Shown here: one piece after another, positions 1 to 4,213 of the stretch
How the letters are laid out: each line of letters starts with the position of its first letter
Position numbering within the stretch: position 1 is the first letter of the stretch
DNA from: DUOH01 sp036562625
Lineage (GTDB): Bacteria > Bacillota > UBA4882 > UBA10575
Direction: 5' to 3'
Assembly (NCBI GenBank): GCA_036562625.1
Contig: DATCJV010000111.1
Coordinates: forward strand, 1-5,566
DNA length: 5,566 nucleotides
The notes under the pieces: model-generated
The model's database searches: none
Seen by the model: the letters and a program-made list of their open reading frames with translations, nothing else
Told to the model about the DNA's origin: nothing
Position numbers and translations under genes: made by a program

Positions 1-26
1 TCTTCTACTAGACGAACTAAATCCAT
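1..26 (-). CDS. Start of an unidentified gene, cut by the window edge
   Basis: An ATG at 26-24 opens a frame that reads MDLVRLVE and then leaves the window. It is preceded by AAGGAGG at 45-39, 12 nt away, which is rather far. A second, closer GAGG lies at 36-33, 6 nt from the ATG. A SigH-like promoter sits at 56-84. The open frame, ribosome-binding sites and promoter agree in position, so a real gene start is likely. Eight residues are too few to name a product, and no function is proposed. It is the next gene after the sigma factor gene on the same strand. No intrinsic terminator is visible between the two, so read-through from the sigma gene is also possible. Confidence 0.55.
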
Positions 27-83
27 GAGGAACCTCGGCCTCCTTCTGGGGGTTTTCATTCTTAGGCGAATGTGAGGTTCCTC
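27..83 (-). repeat. 10-bp perfect inverted repeat around the leftmost ribosome-binding site
   Basis: GAGGAACCTC at 27-36 and its exact reverse complement at 74-83 are separated by 37 nt. One arm abuts the ATG at 26-24; the other overlaps the -35 element of the SigH-like promoter. In RNA started further upstream, the arms would close a stem around the AAGGAGG. In RNA started at the local promoter, only the ATG-proximal arm would be present. It may therefore act as a read-through-dependent translation switch, as a DNA operator, or be chance. Confidence 0.45.
33..45 (-). promoter_or_regulatory. Ribosome-binding site region of the leftmost gene
   Basis: The minus strand carries AAGGAGG (45-39) and then GAGG (36-33) ahead of the ATG at 26-24. 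The strong site is 12 nt from the ATG and the weak one 6 nt. On the transcript a CCCCC run (52-48) can pair with GGAGG (43-39) across a 4-nt loop, which would hide the strong site. The pairing is seen; any regulatory effect is inference. Confidence 0.5.
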
Positions 84-84
84 T
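56..84 (-). promoter_or_regulatory. Candidate SigH-type promoter before the leftmost gene
   Basis: Read on the minus strand, a -35-like AGAGGAACC (84-76) is followed by an 11-nt spacer and a -10-like TAAGAATGA (64-56). The Bacillus SigH consensus is approximately RnAGGAwWW and RnnGAAT. The AGGA and GAAT cores are both present, and the 21-nt distance from AGGA to GAAT equals that of the spoVS promoter in this window. The weak points are CC at the end of the -35 element and T instead of a purine at the start of the -10 element. The predicted RNA start is near 50, leaving a leader of about 25 nt before the ATG at 26. Confidence 0.5.
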
Positions 85-183
85 TCTCTTTTCTATAGAT
101 CTCTCCTCCGTCAAATCTACAATAATTTTACACTAACAAGCAGAGGTGTTTTTACTGTTTTGTCGGTCGGACCTCGGCTGATC

Positions 184-870
184 TTAGATTACTTTAAGTT
201 TTAGCGAAAGATCCATTCTCTTTCTGGTGTTTAAGGGGATCTCAGGATGCAGAAGTGACCCATATTCTTTGATGATTTTTTGCAGTTTTAGACGGGCCCT
301 GGTCTTGGCATTATCAACTACTTTGGCCTTTAGCAGCAGTTGTCTTTGGATTTCGTTAAAGGTGAGGCCCATTAGATATAGTAAGGTCACGTTGTATTCA
401 ACCTCGGTAAGATGAGCTTTTAGCACTTCCTGAAGACGATGAAAGGCAAATTTCTCTACGACCAACTCTTCCGGGTTACAGGAGTCATCATTTAGGTTAT
501 CAAGTAGAGTGCGGGATTCTTCGGAATTAACATAAGAGAAGAGTGACATAGTTTCTCTGTATAGTCTATTTCTCTTTCCGGAGTGACGTTTGAGGACATT
601 ATAGATCTTGCGCAGGATGCAAATGTAAGCAAAAGTACTGAACTTTATTTCGAATTCCCCATTAAATTCATTAATGGCCTTTAATAAACCAATTAGGCCT
701 TCTTGGATCAGATCTTCATATTCAAGATAATAACAGTTTTGGTTCTTTACAATGTGCTTGACCATTGGTATATATTTGCGCACCAGTTCGTCTTTGGCCT
801 GTGGATCGTTTTCCTCTCTGATCTGCTTCAACAAAAGCAAGTCTTCGTTTTGGTTGTTGGCAGTACTCAT
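184..870 (-). CDS. SigH-family (sigma-70 group) RNA polymerase sigma factor
   Basis: A 228-residue sigma factor that would direct RNA polymerase to a specific promoter class. Region 2 covers about residues 24-95, with YEDLIQEGLIGLLKAINEF at 51-69 and KFSTFAYICILRKI at 76-89. The linker segment EESRTLLD (117-124) and NPEELVV (132-138) closely parallels Bacillus SigH (EESDRTLLD, NPEEMII). Region 4 covers about 148-205; its helix-turn-helix includes YLMGLTFNEI and VVDNAKTRARLKLQ, again SigH-like. Length fits SigH (about 218 residues) plus a basic C-terminal tail. I chose the ATG at 870-868 because AAGGGGG lies 10 nt upstream and a sigma-A-like promoter (897-924) ends just before it. An in-frame TTG at 966 would put that promoter inside the gene. 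The core is divergent (no ADRED before the VQEG-type motif), so this may be a SigH paralogue rather than the housekeeping sporulation SigH. Confidence 0.85.
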   Translation of the reverse strand: MSTANNQNEDLLLLKQIREENDPQAKDELVRKYIPMVKHIVKNQNCYYLEYEDLIQEGLIGLLKAINEFNGEFEIKFSTFAYICILRKIYNVLKRHSGKRNRLYRETMSLFSYVNSEESRTLLDNLNDDSCNPEELVVEKFAFHRLQEVLKAHLTEVEYNVTLLYLMGLTFNEIQRQLLLKAKVVDNAKTRARLKLQKIIKEYGSLLHPEIPLNTRKRMDLSLKLKVI

Positions 871-880
871 CTCCGCAGCG

Positions 881-887
881 CCCCCTT
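881..887 (-). promoter_or_regulatory. Ribosome-binding site deciding the sigma factor start
   Basis: AAGGGGG (887-881) lies 10 nt before the ATG at 870-868. The upstream in-frame ATG at 894-892 and TTG at 966-964 have no comparable site, which favours the shorter 228-residue protein. Confidence 0.6.
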
Positions 888-896
888 GACCCATGC

Positions 897-924
897 ATAG
901 TAAAGTATATGGCCAGGTTGTCCA
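897..924 (-). promoter_or_regulatory. Sigma-A-like promoter of the SigH-family gene
   Basis: On the minus strand TGGACA (924-919, 5 of 6 to TTGACA) and TACTAT (902-897, 4 of 6 to TATAAT) are separated by 16 nt. Transcription would begin near 890, giving a leader of about 20 nt with the ribosome-binding site at 887-881. The spoVS terminator lies upstream, so the gene needs its own promoter, and this is the best one visible. Confidence 0.55.
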
Positions 925-1005
925 GAATATGATTACCTTCCAAGACAAGTGTCTCCGTACCGTCAAAGCAGGGCCGGGTGAGAGGGAGATCTTAATTTAA
1001 GGCAT

Positions 1006-1031
1006 AAAAAAAGCTGCCCCGTAGGGACAGC
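1006..1031 (-). terminator. Intrinsic terminator after spoVS
   Basis: The minus-strand RNA reads GCUGUCCC, a UAC loop and GGGGCAGC, an 8-bp stem with one G-U pair (1031-1024 with 1020-1013), followed at once by seven U residues (1012-1006). This is a classic Rho-independent terminator. It lies 8 nt past the spoVS stop and separates spoVS from the sigma factor gene. Confidence 0.93.
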
Positions 1032-1038
1032 CCAAAAT

Positions 1039-1299
1039 TTATCTAGGTTCAATAATGAATTTAATCGCCGTTCTTTCCTCCCCGTCAATTTGCACTTCTG
1101 AGAAGGCGGGGATACAGATGAGGTTGATTCCATTAGGAGCAACAAATCCTCTGGCAATCGCAATTGCTTTTATGGCTTGATTAACTGCTCCTGCGCCAAC
1201 CGATTGGATTTCAGCACAGCTTTTTTCTCTAACTACCGCAGCTAAGGCTCCTGCTACTGACTTGGGATTAGAAGTTGCAGAAACTTTAAGTATTTCCAA
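1039..1299 (-). CDS. spoVS: Stage V sporulation protein S
   Basis: An 86-residue protein, the exact usual length of SpoVS, and nearly collinear with the Bacillus protein from MEILKVSA at the start to GEERTAIKFIIEPR at the end. The conserved middle runs through GAGAVNQAIKAIAIARGFVAP and INLICIPAF. SpoVS is a small cytoplasmic protein with an Alba-like fold; in Bacillus subtilis its loss blocks sporulation around stage V (coat and late development). Its biochemical activity is not settled. The start is TTG (1299-1297), supported by AAGGGGG 8 nt upstream and by family alignment. The gene stands alone: it has a SigH-type promoter at 1410-1438, a leader of about 100 nt and its own intrinsic terminator. 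B. subtilis spoVS is also known to be SigH-dependent, so this control appears conserved. Confidence 0.97.
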   Translation of the reverse strand: MEILKVSATSNPKSVAGALAAVVREKSCAEIQSVGAGAVNQAIKAIAIARGFVAPNGINLICIPAFSEVQIDGEERTAIKFIIEPR

Positions 1300-1409
1300 A
1301 AAGAAGACCCCCTTTATATCCAGTTCTAATTCTAATATGGAGAGCAGAAATTTTTATTCAAATCTAACCTATGCCCAAGTTCGGCGTTTTGGTGTTAAGA
1401 ATATGTAAA

Positions 1410-1438
1410 TTATTCCACAACTGAAGATAGATTCCTCC
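1410..1438 (-). promoter_or_regulatory. SigH-type promoter of spoVS
   Basis: The minus strand has GGAGGAATC (1438-1430), an 11-nt spacer, and GTGGAATAA (1418-1410). The Bacillus SigH consensus is approximately RnAGGAwWW and RnnGAAT. Every position except the last -35 base fits, and the spacing matches my recollection of the B. subtilis spoVG promoter. The -35 element begins one base past the rnc stop codon. The AAGGAGG here also resembles a ribosome-binding site, but no usable open frame follows it. Predicted RNA start is near 1402. Confidence 0.8.
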
Positions 1439-2206
1439 TTAATTTTTCCTATTTTTAAGTATAGTACAAAAATCAGGTTTTTCTAGACTGAGTAGTCCTT
1501 GTTCTGCCGCTTTTTTGGCCGCTTCCTTTTTGCTCGTTCCCCGACCGACGCCAATTTTCCGGTCTCTGCTGTAAACAGCCATGGTATAAAGGCGTTGATG
1601 ATCCGGACCTTCCACATTCATCAGTTTATATGTGGGAAGTTCCCCATGCCTTTGTTGTAAAACTTCTTGGAGCATTGTTTTGGGATCTAGGGGCTTCTCC
1701 TCGGTGAGTAAAGCTTCGATATAGGGTTGCCAGAGGGGAATGATGAAACTTCTGGCGTTTTGTAACCCTTTGGTGAGATATGCAACGGCGATGATTGCCT
1801 CCATTGCATCGGCGAGGAGAGATGCCCTTTTCCGCCCGCCTGTTTTTTCCTCCCCTGCACCAAGATAGAGCAATTCTCCCAGATTTAAGGAGGCGGCGAT
1901 CTGAGCCAGAGTCCGGGAGTTCACTAAGGATGAACGCCACTTGGATAATTCACCCTCAGTTATCTGAGGAAATCTGGTATACAAATATTCACTGATCACC
2001 AAGGACAATACTGAATCTCCCAGAAATTCCAAGCGTTCATTGGATTCGCCGCCTACTTCATGGATGTATGAACGGTGCGTCAAGGCTTGCTCCAGTAAAG
2101 GCAGGTCTTTTTCGGTGATTCCTGCTTTCTTCGCCAAGAGAGAAAGGTTCTTGGTAGAGGTTCCATCTTCGTCTTGATGTTTAGATAAGGATCGTTTTTT
2201 CTCCAC
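1439..2206 (-). CDS. rnc: Ribonuclease III
   Basis: A 255-residue double-strand-specific endoribonuclease that processes rRNA precursors and cuts structured mRNAs; it acts as a cytoplasmic dimer. The catalytic domain covers about residues 20-165, with the family signature NERLEFLGDSVL at 56-67. The metal-binding acidic residues should be E60, D64, D133 and E136 (in LADAMEAI). A double-stranded-RNA-binding domain follows at about 174-242, from DPKTMLQEVLQ to GTSKKEAAKKAAEQGLLSL. Length is slightly above the usual 225-250, owing to a short polar N-terminal extension and a basic C-terminal tail. The start is GTG (2206-2204), with AGGGGT 9 nt upstream. It follows fabF, a common Bacillota arrangement, but after a 344-nt structured leader. 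The next gene, spoVS, has its own promoter abutting the rnc stop codon. Confidence 0.97.
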   Translation of the reverse strand: MEKKRSLSKHQDEDGTSTKNLSLLAKKAGITEKDLPLLEQALTHRSYIHEVGGESNERLEFLGDSVLSLVISEYLYTRFPQITEGELSKWRSSLVNSRTLAQIAASLNLGELLYLGAGEEKTGGRKRASLLADAMEAIIAVAYLTKGLQNARSFIIPLWQPYIEALLTEEKPLDPKTMLQEVLQQRHGELPTYKLMNVEGPDHQRLYTMAVYSRDRKIGVGRGTSKKEAAKKAAEQGLLSLEKPDFCTILKNRKN

Positions 2207-2207
2207 T

Positions 2208-2225
2208 CTTTAGACACCCCTAAAG
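2208..2225 (-). promoter_or_regulatory. Hairpin presenting the rnc ribosome-binding site
   Basis: CUUUAG (2225-2220) pairs perfectly with CUAAAG (2213-2208) across a 6-nt loop, GGGUGU. The GGGG of the rnc ribosome-binding site overlaps the stem-loop junction, and the GTG start is 1 nt past the stem. The 6-bp stem is A-U rich and so only moderately stable. It could tune rnc translation. Confidence 0.4.
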
Positions 2226-2245
2226 GCTGTGCTGTATTTATATCC

Positions 2246-2271
2246 GGGATATGCGGTGGACTTTATATCCC
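2246..2271 (-). repeat. GGGATAT/ATATCCC inverted repeat with TTTATATCC direct repeats
   Basis: GGGATAT (2246-2252) and ATATCCC (2265-2271) form a 7-bp inverted repeat with a 12-nt loop. GGGATAT also overlaps a near-adjacent palindrome, ATATCC-G-GGATAT (2240-2252). The 9-mer TTTATATCC occurs at 2237-2245 and 2262-2270, and again at 1313-1321 in the spoVS leader. It could be a hairpin, an operator, or -10-like promoter sequence. Confidence 0.45.
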
Positions 2272-2285
2272 TGTATTGAAACAAA

Positions 2286-2334
2286 AGTCTATATTGCGAA
2301 ATCCTATCGACCCTAAGATTTCGGAGTATAGACT
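2286..2334 (-). ncRNA. Long imperfect hairpin in the rnc leader
   Basis: AGTCTATA (2334-2327) pairs with TATAGACT (2293-2286), and CGAAATC (2323-2317) pairs with GATTTCG (2303-2297). The two helices of 8 and 7 bp are separated by a 3-by-3 internal loop and capped by a 13-nt loop. UUUUGUUU follows the stem, so a weak terminator is possible. The long interrupted stem also resembles RNase III substrates, and it stands about 80 nt before the RNase III gene. The fold is read from the sequence; the role is inference. Confidence 0.55.
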
Positions 2335-2367
2335 CTCCCGGGCGCGCGCCGACTCTGCCCAATACGT

Positions 2368-2419
2368 GCTGGTTTTGAAGAAAAAAGATTTATCACAGTT
2401 CTTTATTCGCTGGTTTTGA
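2368..2419 (-). repeat. 11-bp direct repeat in the fabF-rnc gap
   Basis: GCTGGTTTTGA occurs at 2368-2378 and again at 2409-2419, offset by 41 nt. It is exact, with nothing mobile-element-like around it. It may be a remnant of a small tandem duplication or chance. Confidence 0.5.
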
Positions 2420-2499
2420 CTACATGGCGCAGGTGTCTGACTGATTAAAACTTTTTCTTCTGGCCCGTCTTTATGCCATAAAGCCCTGCGATAAATCTT
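2385..2499 (-). ncRNA. Possible closed RNA domain (115 nt) downstream of fabF
   Basis: AAGAUUUAUCGC (2499-2488) can pair with GUGAUAAAUCUU (2396-2385) as 12 bp with one G-U pair, enclosing 91 nt and followed by four more U residues. Inside lies the palindrome CTTTATG-G-CATAAAG (2483-2469). A second pairing, GAAGAAAAAG (2460-2451 region) with the CUUUUUUCUUC just past the closing stem (2387-2377), would cross the first. I do not recognise a known riboswitch core. The stems are A-U rich, so chance is a real alternative. Confidence 0.3.
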
Positions 2500-2550
2500 A
2501 TAATTCCTGAGTAGCCTGACCATACCGGGTACGACAATACTATTTACTCA

Positions 2551-3795
2551 CTACTCAGGTTGATATTTTTGAAAAGCCAAGGTTCCGTTGTGACCGCCAA
2601 AGCCGAGAGAATTGGAGAGAGCCCGGGTAATCTCTTGCTTTCTGGCTTTATTTGGCACATAGTCCAGATCACAAGCGGGATCTTCATTTTCATAGTTTAT
2701 CGTAGGTGGAATGATCCCCCTTTGCAAGGCAAGTAGCACAGCAACGGCCTCAATAGCGCCGGCTGCTCCCAAAAGGTGCCCGGTCATGGATTTCGTGGAG
2801 CTGATGGCTACTTGATAAGCATGTTCCCCCAGGGCTTTCTTGATGGCGATGGTTTCCAATCGATCATTGGCTTCTGTGGAGGTGCCATGAGCGTTAATGT
2901 AATCCACCTCTTCCGGCCGCCATCCGGCATCCTTGATCGCCTGTCGCATCGCTTCGGCGGCTCCGATCCCCTCAGGATGCGGAGAGGTAATATGATAGGC
3001 ATCACCGGTCAAACCATATCCGACTATTTCACCATAGATCTTGGCTCCTCTGGCCTTGGCCGCTTCCAGTTCCTCCAGGATAATGGTAGCCGCGCCTTCA
3101 CCCATGACAAAACCGTCACGTTCCCGGTCAAAAGGTCTACTGGCTTTGGTCGGCTGATCATTGCGTGTCGAGAGCGCCCCGGCAGCGGAAAATCCGGCGT
3201 AGGAGAGTGCAGTGATCGCTGCCTCCGCTCCACCGGCAATCATTACATCGGCATCGCCATATTTGATGATTCTATATGCTTCACCGATCGCATGTGTGCT
3301 GGAAGCACAAGCTGTTACAGCCGCCAGATTTGGTCCACGGGCGCCGGTATGAATGGAAACCTGGCCGGAGGCCATATCGGCAATCATCATCGGAATAAAG
3401 AAAGGACTGACACGGTTGGGACCTTTTTCCAATAATACTCTGGTTTGGTCTTCAAAGGTCTTCATCCCGCCGATACCGGAACCGATTAACACCCCGATCC
3501 GGTGTGCATTTTCTTCTGTGATTTTTAAGCCAGAATCCTCTAAAGCTTGTTTGGAGGCTGCTACTGCAAACTGGGCAAACCGATCCATTCGGCGGATTTC
3601 TTTTTTCTCCAAATACTGCGTTGGATCGAAGTCTTTTACCTCAGCGCCGATTTTTGAGGGAAATTCCGTTGTATCAAAGGAGGTTACTAAAGAGACACCG
3701 GATTCTCCTTTAATCAGGGAAGACCAGAATGTTTCGTAATCCAATCCTAGAGCGGATATGACCCCTAGTCCGGTTACGACAACTCGTCTACTCAT
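2551..3795 (-). CDS. fabF: Beta-ketoacyl-[acyl-carrier-protein] synthase II
   Basis: A 414-residue condensing enzyme, the usual length, which joins malonyl-ACP to an acyl-ACP in the elongation cycle and releases CO2. It belongs to the cytoplasmic type II fatty-acid synthase. The start MSRRVVVTGLGVISALG is typical. The catalytic triad is C163 in TACASSTHAIGEAY, H303 in NAHGTSTEAND and H340 in MTGHLLGAAGAIEA; conserved K335 and the gating loop GFGGHN (398-403) are also present, so the enzyme should be active. FabF rather than FabB is inferred from length and cluster context. The ATG at 3795-3793 has GAGGTGG 4 nt upstream. Tandem in-frame stops (TAG TGA) end it. It follows acpP after 124 nt containing a strong hairpin. 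Confidence 0.97.
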   Translation of the reverse strand: MSRRVVVTGLGVISALGLDYETFWSSLIKGESGVSLVTSFDTTEFPSKIGAEVKDFDPTQYLEKKEIRRMDRFAQFAVAASKQALEDSGLKITEENAHRIGVLIGSGIGGMKTFEDQTRVLLEKGPNRVSPFFIPMMIADMASGQVSIHTGARGPNLAAVTACASSTHAIGEAYRIIKYGDADVMIAGGAEAAITALSYAGFSAAGALSTRNDQPTKASRPFDRERDGFVMGEGAATIILEELEAAKARGAKIYGEIVGYGLTGDAYHITSPHPEGIGAAEAMRQAIKDAGWRPEEVDYINAHGTSTEANDRLETIAIKKALGEHAYQVAISSTKSMTGHLLGAAGAIEAVAVLLALQRGIIPPTINYENEDPACDLDYVPNKARKQEITRALSNSLGFGGHNGTLAFQKYQPE

Positions 3796-3919
3796 CTTGC
3801 CACCTCACAAATATGCATCATCGGGTTCCCCACAGGAAGCGGGGGCAGTGTGTAATATGGCTAATATTAATAGAGTCCCGAGTAAGACCCCGGGACTCGC
3901 GCGCCACTTAGCGTCGGAT
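3796..3919 (-). other. acpP-fabF intergenic region
   Basis: This 124-nt gap holds the GC-rich hairpin and, nearer fabF, a weak CCCC/GGGG pairing around a 9-nt loop. No open frame with a ribosome-binding site is seen. I do not see a convincing promoter. fabF probably depends on read-through from upstream. Confidence 0.5.
3873..3898 (-). promoter_or_regulatory. GC-rich hairpin between acpP and fabF
   Basis: GAGUCCCG (3898-3891) pairs perfectly with CGGGACUC (3880-3873) around a 10-nt loop, 21 nt past the acpP stop. The following sequence is UAUUAAUAUUAG, not a true U-tract, so full termination is unlikely. Such a structure could protect the acpP mRNA end or attenuate read-through. That would make acyl carrier protein, a very abundant protein, more expressed than fabF. 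The stem is seen; the function is inference. Confidence 0.6.
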
Positions 3920-4156
3920 TTACTGAGCATTTTCCTTAATGTACTTGATAGCATCTCCTACAGTGGAGATCTTCTCAGCATCCTCATCGGGGATTTCCAT
4001 ATCAAACTCCTCTTCAAGGGCCATAATAAGTTCCACAAGATCAAGGGAATCAGCACCTAGATCATCAACAAAAGACGAATTCTCGGAGACCTCTTCCTCT
4101 TCGACGCCCAGCTGCTCAACGACTATTTCTTTTACTTTTTCGAACAAATTATCCAC
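3920..4156 (-). CDS. acpP: Acyl carrier protein
   Basis: A 78-residue acidic carrier that holds growing acyl chains on a 4'-phosphopantetheine arm. The attachment serine is S37 in the DSL motif (LGADSLDLVELIMALEEEF). The fold is the usual four-helix bundle, ending YIKENAQ, and the length is normal. I place the start at GTG 4156-4154, giving MDNLFEKVKEIV. AAGGAGG lies exactly 7 nt upstream and family members begin this way. The adjacent GTG (4159-4157) is only 4 nt from that site. A far ATG at 4201 would add an N-terminal stretch encoded by the ribosome-binding region itself. It sits between fabG (57-nt gap) and fabF, as expected for its partners FabD, FabG and FabF. Confidence 0.97.
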   Translation of the reverse strand: MDNLFEKVKEIVVEQLGVEEEEVSENSSFVDDLGADSLDLVELIMALEEEFDMEIPDEDAEKISTVGDAIKYIKENAQ

Positions 4157-4163
4157 CACCTCA

Positions 4164-4170
4164 CCTCCTT
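4164..4170 (-). promoter_or_regulatory. Strong ribosome-binding site of acpP
   Basis: AAGGAGG (4170-4164) lies 7 nt before GTG 4156-4154. It fixes the non-ATG start and rules out the in-frame ATG at 4201. A perfect site fits the high expression expected for acyl carrier protein. Confidence 0.85.
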
Positions 4171-4213
4171 CCAATGATTCGTCCCCTGGTGAAAACTGCA
4201 TAAAGTCTTTTTC

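Larger units (their letters stand above)
2207..2550 (-). other. Structured intergenic leader between fabF and rnc
   Basis: This 344-nt stretch holds no convincing gene. It is dense in inverted and direct repeats, listed separately: a 49-nt hairpin, a possible 115-nt closed domain, a CTTTATG palindrome (2469-2483), the GC palindrome GGCGCGCGCC (2341-2350), TTTATATCC repeats, and a hairpin around the rnc ribosome-binding site. A weak sigma-A-like promoter may lie here: TAGACT (2291-2286) and TATAAA (2267-2262), 18 nt apart. No strong canonical terminator for the fab genes is visible, so rnc may be transcribed both by read-through and locally. Confidence 0.6.

Noticed and set aside
871..966. Longer N-terminus for the sigma factor from TTG 966 or ATG 894
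   Set aside because: Neither start has a ribosome-binding site, the extra residues are hydrophobic and unlike sigma factors, and a good promoter (897-924) lies inside this stretch.
1006..1031. Terminator as a possible bidirectional terminator
   Set aside because: All genes run on the minus strand and no U-run exists for the plus strand on the other side of the stem.
2263..2523. An 86-codon open frame on the minus strand between fabF and rnc, in frame with fabF after its tandem stops
   Set aside because: No ribosome-binding site precedes its ATG, the product resembles nothing I know, and the DNA is taken up by inverted and direct repeats. I treat the stretch as leader, though a degraded gene remnant cannot be excluded.
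2776..3435. A 219-codon open frame on the plus strand
   Set aside because: It lies wholly opposite fabF, whose motifs and length are complete; it is a by-product of fabF codon use.
3353..3739. A 128-codon open frame on the plus strand
   Set aside because: It is antisense to the fabF N-terminal half, with no recognisable motifs.
4157..4201. Longer acyl carrier protein from ATG 4201
   Set aside because: The added residues are encoded by the ribosome-binding region; AAGGAGG is placed correctly for GTG 4156, and family proteins start there.
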